A stretch of 64,000 bases of DNA from Sphingomonas sp. IC-11 (lineage in GTDB: Bacteria > Pseudomonadota > Alphaproteobacteria > Sphingomonadales > Sphingomonadaceae), in contig NZ_JAJNDU010000001.1 in the NCBI RefSeq assembly GCF_021043365.1, positions 1,202,164 to 1,266,163 on the forward strand, given 5' to 3'. Shown here piece by piece: positions 1 to 9,514 of the stretch. A program made the position numbers and the translations under genes. The notes under the pieces were generated by a model. It was not told the DNA's origin. It saw only the letters and a program-made list of their open reading frames with translations, and made no database searches. Positions within the stretch are counted from its first letter, which is position 1, and every line of letters starts with the position of its first letter.

Positions 1-330
1 TGCGGCCCATCCCGTCAGGGGCAGGCCGATCATCACCACATAGAACAGCGTATGGTTGATCCGCGCCACCGTCCGCTCCCATTGCGGCAGCTCGGCGGGC
101 AGCGGGGGCGGTGGGTTCATGAACCGCCATGCCAGCCGCGCCACGCTCAGCAGCAGGATCAGCATGCCAAGCGTCTTGTGCCAGGTGAACCACATGCCTT
201 GCGAGGGGCCGCGCGGCATGTCCTCGAACGTCCAGCCAACATAGATTTGGGTCAGCAGCAAGGCGGCGATGATCCAGTGAAGGGCAATGGCGACATTGTT
301 GTATCGCTGCACACCATGCCACCGGGCCAT
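1..330 (-). CDS. cytochrome b561 family protein (partial, 3' end outside window)
   Basis: The 110 visible residues begin MARWHGVQRYNNVAIALHW and contain three hydrophobic stretches with spaced histidines (HW near residue 18, WHK near 50, a third at NHTLFYVVMIGLPLTGW). This is the pattern of the B561/YodB di-heme membrane cytochromes, which move electrons between the quinone pool and periplasmic acceptors. The ATG is at 328-330; the gene runs leftward out of the window, so the last transmembrane segment and stop are not seen. The family call rests on hydropathy and histidine placement. Which electron donor it serves cannot be told. Confidence 0.8.
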   Translation of the reverse strand, partial: MARWHGVQRYNNVAIALHWIIAALLLTQIYVGWTFEDMPRGPSQGMWFTWHKTLGMLILLLSVARLAWRFMNPPPPLPAELPQWERTVARINHTLFYVVMIGLPLTGWAA

Positions 331-431
331 CGCATTCTCCCGCGCGTGATGCCGTCCGCTTACTTGCGCGATGGCGGCCGCAACGATGTCAGTCACAGCA
401 CCGCCAGCCCGGCAAGCGCCTCTGCCGCTCG

Positions 432-812
432 TCAGAAACTGTGGTGAACGGCCTCCAGGTTGCATCCGTCGGGATCGAGCACGAACGCACCGTAATAGCC
501 GGGGTGGTACTGCGGGCGCAGGCCGGGCGCGCCATTGTCCTGTCCGCCCGCCGCCAGCGCCGCCGCGTGGAATGCATCGACGCTGGCCCGGTCGGGCGCC
601 GCAACCGCGATATGGATATTGCCGCTGATCGCGCGTCCCCTGGCGATCCACAGGAACGGCTTGGGTCCGACGCCATAGCCCACCTGGTCGGGCAGCTCAT
701 CGGTGCCACCCTGCACCATCACGCGGGTGATGCCGAGCGGCGCCAGCGCCTGGTCATAGAAGGCGAGGGAGCGTCGGATGTCGCCCACCGCGATGCTCAC
801 ATGATCCAGCAT
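432..812 (-). CDS. VOC family (glyoxalase-like) protein
   Basis: A 126-residue single-module vicinal-oxygen-chelate protein. It opens MLDHVSIAVGDIRRSLAFYD and ends with FVLDPDGCNLEAVHHSF; the N-terminal H and C-terminal E are the usual metal ligands of the fold. The start is set by a strong ribosome site (GGGAGGT) five bases upstream of the ATG at 810-812; a longer open frame upstream has no such signal. The family includes glyoxalases, dioxygenases and resistance proteins, so the substrate is unknown. It stands alone between the cytochrome b561 and AIM24-like genes, all on the minus strand. Confidence 0.85.
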   Translation of the reverse strand: MLDHVSIAVGDIRRSLAFYDQALAPLGITRVMVQGGTDELPDQVGYGVGPKPFLWIARGRAISGNIHIAVAAPDRASVDAFHAAALAAGGQDNGAPGLRPQYHPGYYGAFVLDPDGCNLEAVHHSF

Positions 813-865
813 GGTTACCTCCCTGAATAGCGGACGACGGCTCGGCCGCCGCCCGAGCTTTGACG

Positions 866-1693
866 TTAGCGGTTCCCCCCGATCAGGTCGCCGAGGCCCC
901 CCAGCGCCGATCCTTCGCCGCGATTTCCGCCGCCGCCTTGCGCCGCCGACAGCATCCGGCCGGCAAGCCGCGCAAACGGCAGCGACTGGACCCACACCTT
1001 CCCCGGCCCGGTCAGCCGGGCATAGAACATGCCCTCGCCGCCGAAGATCATGCTCTTGACGCCGCGCACCATCTCCAGATCGAACTCGACCGATGGGGTG
1101 AAGGCGGCAAGACAGCCCGTGTCGACGTGCAACTGCTCGCCGGCGCGAAGCTCGCGCTCCACCAGCGTGCCGCCCATCTGCACGAACACCCAGCCATCGC
1201 CCTCCAGCTTCTGCATGATAAAGCCTTCGCCGCCGAACAGCCCGGTCATCATCCGCCGCTGGAACGCGACGCCGATCGACACGCCCTTCGCCGCGGCAAG
1301 GAAGCTGTCCTTCTGGCAGATCAGCGTGCCGCCCAGGTCGGCGAGCCGGATCGGCAGGATCGTGCCCGGCGTCGGGCTGGCGAAGGCAACCCGCGCCTTG
1401 CCCGATCCGCGATGCGTGAAGACGGTGGTGAACAGGCTCTCGCCGGTGACGAGGCGCTTGCCCGCGCCCAGCAGCTTGCCCATGAACCCGCCGTCGCTGC
1501 CGCCCGATCCATCACCGAACACGGTGGTCATCTCGATCGACGCATCCTTCCACACAAAGGCGCCGGCTTCGGCCACGGCGCTTTCGCCCGGGTCCAGCTC
1601 GATCTCGACGAACTGCAGTTCCTGTCCCTTGATCTCGAAATCGATGTCGTCCGACAGCCCGGTACGGGCGTGATGGGACCAGGGACCGGCCAT
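866..1693 (-). CDS. AIM24 / TIGR00266 family protein
   Basis: A 275-residue protein rich in short beta strands with repeated Gly-rich turns (FGGEGFIMQKLEGDG, FGGEGMFYARLTGPG). These are typical of the AIM24/TIGR00266 family, a beta-barrel fold of poorly defined function often linked to membrane proteins or stress. The C-terminal tail of about 30 residues is Gly-rich (AAQGGGGNRGEG) and probably disordered, as in many members. It has no signal peptide, so it is likely cytoplasmic. It is transcribed divergently from metY across a 205-base gap. Confidence 0.82.
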   Translation of the reverse strand: MAGPWSHHARTGLSDDIDFEIKGQELQFVEIELDPGESAVAEAGAFVWKDASIEMTTVFGDGSGGSDGGFMGKLLGAGKRLVTGESLFTTVFTHRGSGKARVAFASPTPGTILPIRLADLGGTLICQKDSFLAAAKGVSIGVAFQRRMMTGLFGGEGFIMQKLEGDGWVFVQMGGTLVERELRAGEQLHVDTGCLAAFTPSVEFDLEMVRGVKSMIFGGEGMFYARLTGPGKVWVQSLPFARLAGRMLSAAQGGGGNRGEGSALGGLGDLIGGNR

Positions 1694-1712
1694 GTGACAT
1701 GCTCCATTCGTC

Positions 1713-1732
1713 TGTGTTGATCACTTAACACA
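1713..1732. promoter_or_regulatory. short dyad in the AIM24/metY divergent gap
   Basis: TGTGTT (1713-1718) and AACACA (1727-1732) form an inverted repeat with an 8-base spacer, 20 bases upstream of the AIM24-like start and about 170 bases upstream of metY. It sits where an operator for the minus-strand gene would be expected, but the arms are short and chance is possible. No other element is evident in the remaining gap to 1898 apart from the metY ribosome site. Confidence 0.25.
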
Positions 1733-1898
1733 CGGGGGATAGCGCGACGAGGCATCGGCGGGAAAGGGCCGATCGTCGCGCGCCCCGCTCGCCCTGGCGT
1801 CACGGCGATCCCATCTTGGGGGATCGAAACCCTTTCTAGGTTCGCGATCGCGGCGCGAGGCGATAGCCTCACCGCAACCAAGCCAAGGGAGAGTGTTC

Positions 1899-3197
1899 GT
1901 GAGCAAGGCCCAATACCGTCCGGAAACGCTGGCGCTGCATGCCGGTTGGCGCGCGGATCCCGCCACCGGGTCGGTGGCACCGCCGATCTTCCAGACCACC
2001 TCCTACCAGTTCCGCGATGCTGATCATGCCGCCGGGCTGTTTGCGTTGCAGGAACTCGGCAACATCTACACCCGCATCGGCAACCCGACGACCGACATCC
2101 TCGAACAGCGCATCGCCGCGCTTGAGGGCGGCGCGGCGGCGGTCGCGGTTGCCTCGGGCCAGGCGGCCTCGGCCTATGCGGTGCAGAACCTCGCCCGCGC
2201 CGGCGACAATATCGTCAGCGCGACCGACCTTTACGGCGGCACCTACAATCTCTTCGCCAACACGCTGCGCGACATGGGGATTGAGACGCGCTTCGTGGAC
2301 CCGAGCGACGCTGGCGCCTTTGCCAGGGCGTCCGATGACCGCACCCGCGCCTGGTATGTCGAGACGTTGCCCAATCCGAAGCTGGTCGTCTCGCCGCTCG
2401 CGGAAATCGCCGCCGCGGGCCGCGACCTCGGCATCCCGTTGATCGTCGACAATACCGCCGCGCCGCTGCTTGCCCGCCCGCTCGATCATGGCGCAGCGAT
2501 CGTCGTCTATTCGACCACCAAATATATCGGCGGCCACGGCACCTCGATCGGCGGCATGATCGTTGACGGCGGCAATTTCGACTGGTCGGCGCACCCTCAG
2601 CGTCAGCCGCTGCTCAACACGCCTGACCCCAGCTATCACGGCGCTGTCTGGGCGGAGGCGGCCAAGCCGCTCGGCCCGATCGCTTATGCGCTGCGCGCCC
2701 GCACGGTTCTGTTGCGCGATCTCGGCGCCGCGCTCTCGCCGTTCAACGCCTTCCAGATCCTGCAGGGGCTGGAAACGCTGCCGCTGCGCATGCCGCGCCA
2801 TTGCGACAATGCGCTGAAGGTGGTCGATTTCCTGAAGGGCCGCGCCGACGTCACCCGCATCATCCACCCCTCGGTGCAGGAGGGCGAGCAGCGCGCCCGC
2901 GCGGATCGTTACCTCACCGGCGGCCTCGGCGGCCTGATCGGGATCGAGCTTGCCAGTGGTCGCGACGGCGGCCGCCGCTTCATCGATGCGCTTCAGCTCT
3001 TCTACCATGTCGCCAATATCGGCGACGCGCGCAGCCTCGCGATCCATCCCGCCTCGACCACCCATTCGCAATTGTCGGAGGAGGAACAGTTCGCGACCGG
3101 AGTCTCGGCCGGCTACGTCCGCCTTTCGATCGGGCTCGAGCATATCGACGACATCCTCGCCGATCTGGCGCAGGCGCTGGACGCGGCGAAGGGCTGA
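1899..3197 (+). CDS. metY: O-acetylhomoserine sulfhydrylase (aminocarboxypropyltransferase)
   Basis: A PLP-dependent enzyme of the Cys/Met metabolism class, 432 residues. It makes homocysteine from O-acetylhomoserine and sulfide (direct sulfhydrylation for methionine). The start region SKAQYRPETLALHAGW and the PLP lysine motif STTKYIGGHG (Lys208) are diagnostic. The length matches MetY (about 430) rather than MetB/MetZ (about 390-400). I prefer GTG 1899 over in-frame GTG 1893 because the ribosome site AAGGGAGA at 1884-1891 lies at proper distance only from 1899. It appears monocistronic. Related MetZ/cystathionine synthase activity cannot be excluded by eye. Confidence 0.9.
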   Translation: MSKAQYRPETLALHAGWRADPATGSVAPPIFQTTSYQFRDADHAAGLFALQELGNIYTRIGNPTTDILEQRIAALEGGAAAVAVASGQAASAYAVQNLARAGDNIVSATDLYGGTYNLFANTLRDMGIETRFVDPSDAGAFARASDDRTRAWYVETLPNPKLVVSPLAEIAAAGRDLGIPLIVDNTAAPLLARPLDHGAAIVVYSTTKYIGGHGTSIGGMIVDGGNFDWSAHPQRQPLLNTPDPSYHGAVWAEAAKPLGPIAYALRARTVLLRDLGAALSPFNAFQILQGLETLPLRMPRHCDNALKVVDFLKGRADVTRIIHPSVQEGEQRARADRYLTGGLGGLIGIELASGRDGGRRFIDALQLFYHVANIGDARSLAIHPASTTHSQLSEEEQFATGVSAGYVRLSIGLEHIDDILADLAQALDAAKG

Positions 3198-3315
3198 TCC
3201 CCCGGGGTTATGGCGTCACGCCCTTTCGCGGTGTTGACGCCCCCCGCACCGAATCCGTATCAGGGGGCAGGGCGGTCCCTGTTGGGCCGCCCTTGCTCTT
3301 TCAAGGAGACGCCCC

Positions 3316-4506
3316 GTGTCGATCACCGCCCTGATGCCCGTTTATCCCCGCTGCGGGGTGCGGCCAGTGCGAGGCGAGGGGTGCCATCTGATCAGCGAGG
3401 ATGGCCGCCGTTTCCTGGATTTCGCCAGCGGCATCGCGGTGAACGCGCTCGGCCATGGCCATCCCAAGCTGGTGAAGGCGATCGCCGATCAGGCCGCCAC
3501 GCTGATGCACGTCAGCAACCTCTACGGCAGCCCGCAGGGTGAACAGTTCGCGCAGCGGCTGGTCGACAACACCTTTGCCGACACGGTGTTCTTCACCAAC
3601 TCGGGCGCAGAGGCGGTGGAATGCGCGATCAAGACCGCGCGTCGCTATCACTTCGCCAATGGCAATCCGCAGCGCCACGACCTCATCACCTTCTCGATGG
3701 CGTTCCATGGCCGCACCATGGGCACCATCTCGGCCACCAACCAGGCCAAGATGCGTGACGGCTTCGAACCGCTGCTGCCCGGCTTCAAATATGCCGAGTT
3801 CAACGATCTCGAAGGCGCGCTGGCGCTGATCGATGAGAACACCGCCGGCTTCCTGGTCGAACCGATCCAGGGCGAGGGCGGCATCCGTGCCGCCACGCCG
3901 GAGTTCCTCCAGGGGCTGCGCAAGGCGTGCGACGAACACGGCCTGCTGCTGGTGCTCGACGAGGTGCAGGCCGGCTACGGCCGGACCGGCAAGCTGTTCG
4001 CGCATGAACTGTACGGCATCACGCCCGACATCATGGCCTCGGCCAAGGGGATCGGCGGTGGCTTCCCGCTCGGCGCCTGCCTCGCCACCGAGGAAGCGGC
4101 CAAGGGCATGGTGATCGGCACGCACGGCTCCACCTATGGCGGCAACCCGCTGGCGATGGCTGCGGGCGAGGCCGTGCTCGACGTGATCCTGGAAGACGGC
4201 TTCCTTGATCGCGTGACGCAGATGGGTGAGCGGCTGCGCTCCGGTCTCGAACAGATGCTCCCGAACTACGATCACCTGTTCGACAGCGTGCGCGGCCATG
4301 GCCTGATGCTCGGCCTGAAGCTCAAGAGCGACAGCCGTCGTTTCGTCGAATTCGCCCGCGACAACCACGGCCTGCTGCTGGTCTCGGCCGGCGAGAATGT
4401 CGTGCGCGTCCTGCCGCCGCTGGTGATCGACGAACGCCACATCGCCGAGTGTATCGAGAAGCTGAGCGAGGCGGCGCGCGTCTACGTTCCCGCCAGCGAC
4501 GATTGA
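3316..4506 (+). CDS. argD: acetylornithine aminotransferase (class III PLP)
   Basis: A 396-residue class III aminotransferase. It has [11 protein letters not shown], the PLP lysine in [13 protein letters not shown] (Lys244), and the N-terminal pattern [17 protein letters not shown] common to ArgD. It converts N-acetylglutamate semialdehyde to N2-acetylornithine and often also serves as succinyl-diaminopimelate transaminase in lysine synthesis. GTG start preceded by AAGGAGA at 3302-3308. The argF gene follows immediately, giving an arginine operon; the argD stop overlaps a potential ATG (TGATG at 4504-4508) that opens the leader before argF. Confidence 0.95.
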   Translation: MSITALMPVYPRCGVRPVRGEGCHLISEDGRRFLDFASGIAVNALGHGHPKLVKAIADQAATLMHVSNLYGSPQGEQFAQRLVDNTFADTVFFTNSGAEAVECAIKTARRYHFANGNPQRHDLITFSMAFHGRTMGTISATNQAKMRDGFEPLLPGFKYAEFNDLEGALALIDENTAGFLVEPIQGEGGIRAATPEFLQGLRKACDEHGLLLVLDEVQAGYGRTGKLFAHELYGITPDIMASAKGIGGGFPLGACLATEEAAKGMVIGTHGSTYGGNPLAMAAGEAVLDVILEDGFLDRVTQMGERLRSGLEQMLPNYDHLFDSVRGHGLMLGLKLKSDSRRFVEFARDNHGLLLVSAGENVVRVLPPLVIDERHIAECIEKLSEAARVYVPASDD

Positions 4507-4634
4507 TGGAACAGGCTCTGGCGCACCGCGCCGGGGCCGTTCGACCTGATCTGGCCGACCCCTTTGCGATCGAGGCCAATCTTCGCCGGATAGCGGCCGC
4601 CCATGATGCGCATGAGGCCATTGGAGGAGCTGAA

Positions 4635-5555
4635 GTGACCCGCCATTTCTTGAACCTGTCGGACGCCGGTGCCGATGGCCTCGCCGCCATCCTCGCGGAC
4701 GCCCTCGATCGCAAGAACGCGCGCGCCGGCTGGACCAAGGGCCGCGTGGACGCCGACGCCCCGCTCGCCGGCCACGTCCTGGCGATGATCTTCGAGAAGA
4801 ATTCCACCCGCACCCGCGTCTCCTTCGACATGGCGGTACGTCAGCTCGGCGGCCAGTCGATCGTGATGGAAGCGGGCCAGATGCAGCTCGGCCGCGGGGA
4901 GACAGTGGCCGACACCGCGCGCGTCCTGTCGGGTTATGTCGACGCGATCATGATCCGCACCGACGACCATGCCAAGGTCGAGGAAATGGCGCATTACGCC
5001 AGCGTTCCGGTGATCAATGGCCTGACCGACGCCTCGCACCCGTGCCAGATCGTTGCCGACCTCTTGACCGTGATCGAGCAGGGCAAGGCGCTGCCGGGCC
5101 TGAAGGTCGCGTGGTTGGGCGACGGCAACAACGTGCTCGCCTCGATCGTCGAGGCAGCCGGCCTGATGCACTTCGACGTCGTCGCCGCCTGCCCGCAGGG
5201 CTTCCAGCCCTCGGACGCCGATCTCGCCCTGGGAAAGGGCCGGGCGAAGGTCGTGGGCAATGCCCGCGAAGCGGTCGAGGGTGCCGATGTCGTCGTGACC
5301 GACACCTGGATCTCGATGGGGCAGGCGCACGCCGACACCAAGCTGGCGGCGATGATGCCGTTCCAGGTCGACGCCGCGCTGATGGCCACTGCCAAGCCCG
5401 ATGCCAAGTTCCTCCACTGCCTCCCGGCGCATCGTGGGGAGGAGGTCACCACCGATGTGATCGATGGCCCGCAATCGCTCATCTGGGCAGAGGCGGAAAA
5501 CCGCCTTCACGCGCAAAAGTCCATTCTGCGTTGGTGCTTGGGCCAGATCGGTTGA
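4635..5555 (+). CDS. argF: ornithine carbamoyltransferase
   Basis: A 306-residue OTC. It has the carbamoyl-phosphate motif STRTR at residues 57-61 and the ornithine/catalytic motif HCLPAHRG near residue 263. It forms citrulline from ornithine and carbamoyl phosphate. The frame stays open upstream to ATG 4506, which overlaps the argD stop, and would add 43 residues. I choose GTG 4635 because GGAGGA lies six bases upstream, the resulting N-terminus [12 protein letters not shown] fits the family, and the length is then normal. If ATG 4506 were used, the product would have an atypical Ala-rich extension. Confidence 0.93.
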   Translation: MTRHFLNLSDAGADGLAAILADALDRKNARAGWTKGRVDADAPLAGHVLAMIFEKNSTRTRVSFDMAVRQLGGQSIVMEAGQMQLGRGETVADTARVLSGYVDAIMIRTDDHAKVEEMAHYASVPVINGLTDASHPCQIVADLLTVIEQGKALPGLKVAWLGDGNNVLASIVEAAGLMHFDVVAACPQGFQPSDADLALGKGRAKVVGNAREAVEGADVVVTDTWISMGQAHADTKLAAMMPFQVDAALMATAKPDAKFLHCLPAHRGEEVTTDVIDGPQSLIWAEAENRLHAQKSILRWCLGQIG

Positions 5556-5603
5556 TCACAGGCTGGCTGCTTCCCATCTAAGGCCAACAAGTTTCCGGTC
5601 CGC

Positions 5604-5670
5604 GCTAAGCTTGTCGAGGCGCTGCACTTCTCTCGTCGAAGGAAGCGGGCGCGGTTTCGACAAGCTCAGC
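5604..5670. repeat. REP-like inverted repeat upstream of hslO
   Basis: GCTAAGCTTGTCGA (5604-5617) and TCGACAAGCTCAGC (5657-5670) are inverted copies matching at 13 of 14 positions, with a 39-base centre. Short elements built on CTGAGCTTGTCGAA arms are, to my recollection, common dispersed repeats in sphingomonad genomes. The right arm ends four bases before the hslO ATG, so the element occupies the place where a ribosome site would normally lie. I saw no second copy in this window. Confidence 0.6.
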
Positions 5671-5674
5671 CCCA

Positions 5675-6592
5675 ATGGTGGACATGCCCAACACAATCAG
5701 GACCGATTTCGACCGCGCCATTGGCTTCACCATCCCGGCGCGTAACGCGCGCGGGCGGATGGTGCGCCTTGGTCCGGTGCTCGACACCATCCTTTCCGTT
5801 CACGCATATCCACCTGCGATCGAAGCGCTTTTGGCGGAGGCGCTGACGCTGACTGCCTTGGTCGGCGCCACTCTGAAGGATGTGAACGGGCAGCTTACTC
5901 TGCAGACGCAGAGCGAGCAGGGCGTGGTGCGGCTGCTGGTTTGCGATTATCGTGGCGGCGAAATCCGGGGCTATGTTCAGTTCGATGCGGATCGCCTCGC
6001 CGAAGCGCCGGCCGACCCCACCTTGTTTGCCCTTTTCGGCCAAGGTTACCTGGCAATCACCTTTGACCTTGCGGCCACTGGGGAGCGGTATCAGGGCATA
6101 GTGCCGCTCGACGGTGACCGGCTTGCAGACGCCGTGCAAAGCTATTTCGCTCAGTCGGAACAGATCCCAACGCAGGTGCGGGTCGGATTTGCGAAACAGG
6201 ATGGCCGCTGCATAGCAGGTGGACTGCTGCTCCAGCATCTGCCGGAGGGCGAAGAAGGCCGCGAGCGGCTACACGCTAAAATGGATCATCCCGAGTGGGA
6301 GCATGTCGCCGCCCTGGGCGCTACGGTTGGCTCAGAGGAGCTTGCGGACGCGACACTGCCACTGGAAACGTTGATCTGGCGCTTGTTCAACGAGGAGGAC
6401 GAAGTTCGCGTGTTGGCGAGCACGGACCTTTCCCGTGGCTGCCGCTGCGACGCTACATACATCCGTTCGGTTCTTGCGAAATTCCCGCATGATGAACGGC
6501 TTGCAATGGCGGACGCGAACGGGGTGATCGGCGTTGATTGCGCCTTTTGCTCGATCACCTTCCCGATCAAGGTCGACGAACTAACTGATTAG
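5675..6592 (+). CDS. hslO: Hsp33 redox-regulated chaperone
   Basis: A 305-residue Hsp33 with the four zinc-binding cysteines of the C-terminal redox switch: CRC at 256-258 and CAFC at 289-292. Oxidation releases zinc and turns on holdase activity for unfolding proteins. The N-terminus MVDMPNTIRTDFDRAIGFT fits the family; ATG 5675 and ATG 5684 are both possible and neither has a strong ribosome site, because the upstream repeat runs to 5670. It is adjacent to argF but separated by 119 bases and that repeat, so is probably transcribed separately or by read-through. Confidence 0.95.
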   Translation: MVDMPNTIRTDFDRAIGFTIPARNARGRMVRLGPVLDTILSVHAYPPAIEALLAEALTLTALVGATLKDVNGQLTLQTQSEQGVVRLLVCDYRGGEIRGYVQFDADRLAEAPADPTLFALFGQGYLAITFDLAATGERYQGIVPLDGDRLADAVQSYFAQSEQIPTQVRVGFAKQDGRCIAGGLLLQHLPEGEEGRERLHAKMDHPEWEHVAALGATVGSEELADATLPLETLIWRLFNEEDEVRVLASTDLSRGCRCDATYIRSVLAKFPHDERLAMADANGVIGVDCAFCSITFPIKVDELTD

Positions 6593-6748
6593 GTGCAGAG
6601 CCGCGCTAACTCGCACTGATCATGCGAGCCGGGCCGAGCCGACCGGGCGCGGTACCTGACGCGGAGCTTTCGCGCGCGGAGACCCTCTTTCGTCGGGCAG
6701 GACGGGCTAAGCTTTCGCGTTGCAGTTGAACCGCTCTGGCCCGCGGCG

Positions 6749-7303
6749 TCAAAGTCGCGGCAGTGTGACCCCAAGCTGTCCCATGTATTTGCCGGCACGA
6801 TCAGCATAGCTGATCTCACAGGGCTCGTTCCCCTGCAGGAACAGGAACTGGCATGCTCCCTCATTGGCATAGATTTTGGCCGGCAGCGGGGTCGTGTTCG
6901 AAAACTCCAGCGTCACATGCCCCTCCCATCCTGGTTCCAGCGGGGTCACGTTCACGATAATGCCGCAGCGTGCATAGGTCGATTTCCCGAGGCAGATCAC
7001 CAGCACATCGCGCGGCACGCGAAAATACTCGACCGTACGGGCAAGGGCAAAGCTGTTCGGCGGGATGATGCATACGTCGGTCTTACGATCGACGAAGCTG
7101 TTGGCGGCGAAGTCCTTGGGATCAACCGTTGCAGAATCGACGTTAGTGAAAATCTTAAATTCGTCAGCAACTCTAGCATCATAGCCATAAGAGCTGAGGC
7201 CGAAGCTGATGCATCCATCCCGCCGTTGGGCTTCGACGAACGGCTCGATCATGCCGTGCGCAAGCGCTTGTTCGCGAATCCAGCGGTCGGATAGGATGGA
7301 CAT
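6749..7303 (-). CDS. dcd: dCTP deaminase
   Basis: A 184-residue trimeric dUTPase-fold enzyme that deaminates dCTP to dUTP for dTTP synthesis. Recognised from [10 protein letters not shown] at the start, [21 protein letters not shown] in the middle (split by the conserved Ser/Arg phosphate-binding residues) and a C-terminus [14 protein letters not shown]. The ATG at 7301-7303 has AAGGGAG upstream; a longer frame reaching 7363 lacks support. It converges on hslO across a 156-base gap in which I see no gene. Confidence 0.95.
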   Translation of the reverse strand: MSILSDRWIREQALAHGMIEPFVEAQRRDGCISFGLSSYGYDARVADEFKIFTNVDSATVDPKDFAANSFVDRKTDVCIIPPNSFALARTVEYFRVPRDVLVICLGKSTYARCGIIVNVTPLEPGWEGHVTLEFSNTTPLPAKIYANEGACQFLFLQGNEPCEISYADRAGKYMGQLGVTLPRL

Positions 7304-7383
7304 GTGCAGGCTCCCTTGGCGGCGCTCTTCGCTGTCCATCGGCCTGCTGGCAAGTCCCTGCACCAGTGTCGGCGCGAGTGCGC

Positions 7384-8721
7384 TCAGGGGTGCGCAGTTG
7401 GGGGAAGCGGGAGAGTGATAACCGCCATCAACCCACCACCCGCTCGGTTGGAAAGGCGGATTGTACCGCCCGCGTCCTGTACAATGGCTTGAGCCAGCGC
7501 GAGACCAAGACCGATACCGCCGGTCTCACGATTTCGGGACGTTTCCAGGCGAGTGAACGGATCAAAAACGGATGTAAGGCCGGCCTCGGGAATACCTGGT
7601 CCTCGATCGGCTACACTCACTCGGATCTGGCTTGCTTCCGGTGAGATCATCACTTCGGCAGATCCCGCGTATTTGATCGCATTCTCAATCAAGTTCCGTA
7701 TTGCGCGTCGAAATAGAGTCGGGCGCAGCTGCATACGCAACCGCTCGCTGTCTTCGAACAGCACCTCTGCGCCCAAATCGCGAAAGTCTTCCACGACGGC
7801 ATCGACCAACGCCGCCAGATCAACTTCGGTGATCGGTTCGCTGGGGCGTCCCAGTCGCGCGAGCGAAAGGATGTCGTCTAGCGTTCGGCTCATTTCCGCG
7901 ATTGTTTCCGCCATTCGTGCACGATCCTGCTCGTCCTCGACCGATTCGATGCGGACGCGCAGCGCAGCGAGCGGAGTGCGGAGATCGTGCCCGATCGCTC
8001 CCAACATCCGATCTTTTTCATCGAGCATGGCGGCTACGCGCTGCGCGAGCCCGTTGAATGCAAGGATCAAGTCCCGCACGTCTCCCGGGCCTTCTACAGC
8101 TAGTGCCGGCATTCCCTTGCCCGGAGCAAAGGTTCGCGCTGCGCCCGCCAGACCTCTCAAGGGGCGTGAGATCCGCCGCGCAATCCACAGAACCGGCAAC
8201 AGAATAAGGATATAGATGATGAGAGTTTGGGATAGTAGGGCCCACAAAATTCGATTGTCTCGCCGGGGCCAGGATGAGTTCGTCGTGATCCATGTACCTC
8301 CACGCAGCTGCACGGCGATCATCAGCGTGTCAGAGGTGCGGCCGATCAAACGATGATCATGACGGCTTGGTCTTACCTCGCGTGGACGGATGCCTGTGTC
8401 GATGCGATCCACAGAGACGCCCAGTTCCGACAGCTGGGCTTTCAGTTCTGCCGCAACTTCGGGCATCCTCTGAAGTTCAGGTGGAATCGGATTGATGTTG
8501 TGCCGGCGCACGCGGCTACGCTCGGCAACGGCGGTCCGATTACCACTGTGATCGAGGGCATCAGCGATGCGAACCGCTGCTGGGCGCGTCGCTTGCGCTA
8601 ATCGGAAGCTCGCTCGCTCCCGTAGTACCAGCGCCAGATTGATCGCCTGGGCAGCGAATAGCGCCAATGCCAGCAGAAGTGCCAGCTGACCCGAGAGATT
8701 ACGAGGGAAGGGTAGTCTCAC
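7384..8721 (-). CDS. sensor histidine kinase (HAMP, HisKA, HATPase)
   Basis: A 445-residue membrane kinase. It has a transmembrane segment near residues 10-33, a periplasmic sensing region of about 120 residues, a second segment near 160-182 ([20 protein letters not shown]), then a HAMP linker. The phospho-acceptor motif [14 protein letters not shown] has His245, and an ATPase domain with N-, G1- and G2-like boxes ([30 protein letters not shown]) follows. The GTG start at 8719-8721 overlaps the regulator stop (GTGA), so the two are translationally coupled. The periplasmic domain gives no clear ligand; related kinases sense envelope or metal stress. Confidence 0.9.
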   Translation of the reverse strand: MRLPFPRNLSGQLALLLALALFAAQAINLALVLRERASFRLAQATRPAAVRIADALDHSGNRTAVAERSRVRRHNINPIPPELQRMPEVAAELKAQLSELGVSVDRIDTGIRPREVRPSRHDHRLIGRTSDTLMIAVQLRGGTWITTNSSWPRRDNRILWALLSQTLIIYILILLPVLWIARRISRPLRGLAGAARTFAPGKGMPALAVEGPGDVRDLILAFNGLAQRVAAMLDEKDRMLGAIGHDLRTPLAALRVRIESVEDEQDRARMAETIAEMSRTLDDILSLARLGRPSEPITEVDLAALVDAVVEDFRDLGAEVLFEDSERLRMQLRPTLFRRAIRNLIENAIKYAGSAEVMISPEASQIRVSVADRGPGIPEAGLTSVFDPFTRLETSRNRETGGIGLGLALAQAIVQDAGGTIRLSNRAGGGLMAVITLPLPPTAHP

Positions 8722-9455
8722 AAGCGAGTGACTTCCGTAGCCAGCGTGTAACCACCACCCCATACTGTCTTGATCAGTTGCGGATTTTTCACATCGGTTT
8801 CGATCTTCTTGCGAAGTCGGCTCACTTGATTGTCGATGGCTCGGTCGAAAGCCGCGGCTTCTCGCCCTTGGGTGAGGTCCAGCAACTGATCGCGAGTGAG
8901 CACTTGGCGGGGGCGTGTCACCAAGGCGTGCAGCAGATTGAACTCCCCTGTGGAAAGCGGAACTGCGACGCCCTCTTGGTCCACCAGCGTGCGTTCTCCG
9001 GTCTTCAGTACCCAGCCCGCAAACGCGTAAGCCGCGGCGTCGGGCGCGTGCTGGCGTGTGCCTCCGGCCTGAAGCCTCCTAAGCACTACCTTGATGCGTG
9101 CGGCCAGCTCGCGCGGCGAAAAGGGTTTTATCATGTAATCGTCGGCGCCCATCTCCAGTCCGACGATCCGGTCAGTTTCTTCTGTTCGAGCGGTAAGGAG
9201 GATAACTGGCGTATCGCTGGTCGCACGGATGTAACGACAGAGACTGAGCCCATCCTCGCCAGGCATCATAATGTCGAGCACCACCAGATCGATGGCGTAA
9301 GCTCCCAGCCGAGTGCGAGCTGCCTCGGCGTCGCCGACCTGCGTAACGCGAAAGCCCTGTTTCGTGAGATATTGCGCGAGTGGCTCGCGGATCGAACGCT
9401 CGTCATCCACGAGCAGCAGGTGAGGCGTATCGGACATGGGATTGCCGTCTAGCAT
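8718..9455 (-). CDS. OmpR-family response regulator
   Basis: A 245-residue protein with receiver and winged-helix domains. The acidic pocket is LLLVDDERS, the phospho-acceptor Asp61 lies in VVLDIMMPGEDG, and the DNA-binding half ends RKKIETDVKNPQLIKTVWGG, the standard OmpR/PhoB winged helix. It is the upstream member of a two-gene operon with the histidine kinase. ATG 9455 has GGAGAG nearby; an internal ATG at 9437 would give a more typical N-terminus but lacks a ribosome site. Targets are unknown; the EF-hand gene 60 bases upstream on the same strand is a candidate partner. Confidence 0.92.
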   Translation of the reverse strand: MLDGNPMSDTPHLLLVDDERSIREPLAQYLTKQGFRVTQVGDAEAARTRLGAYAIDLVVLDIMMPGEDGLSLCRYIRATSDTPVILLTARTEETDRIVGLEMGADDYMIKPFSPRELAARIKVVLRRLQAGGTRQHAPDAAAYAFAGWVLKTGERTLVDQEGVAVPLSTGEFNLLHALVTRPRQVLTRDQLLDLTQGREAAAFDRAIDNQVSRLRKKIETDVKNPQLIKTVWGGGYTLATEVTRL

Positions 9456-9514
9456 GTCGCTCTCCGACGAAAAGCGCCGGGCGTTGTCGCCCGGCGCGCT
9501 GATTGTGATTGAGC

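Noticed and set aside
1869..3143. 424-residue open frame antisense to metY
   Set aside because: Composition (Arg/Asp/Gly/His-rich) is that of an antisense frame of a GC-rich gene; the plus strand encodes a clear MetY.
4506..4634. Longer argF starting at the ATG overlapping the argD stop
   Set aside because: It adds an atypical 43-residue Ala-rich extension; GTG 4635 has a better ribosome site and the family's normal N-terminus. Left as a remote option.
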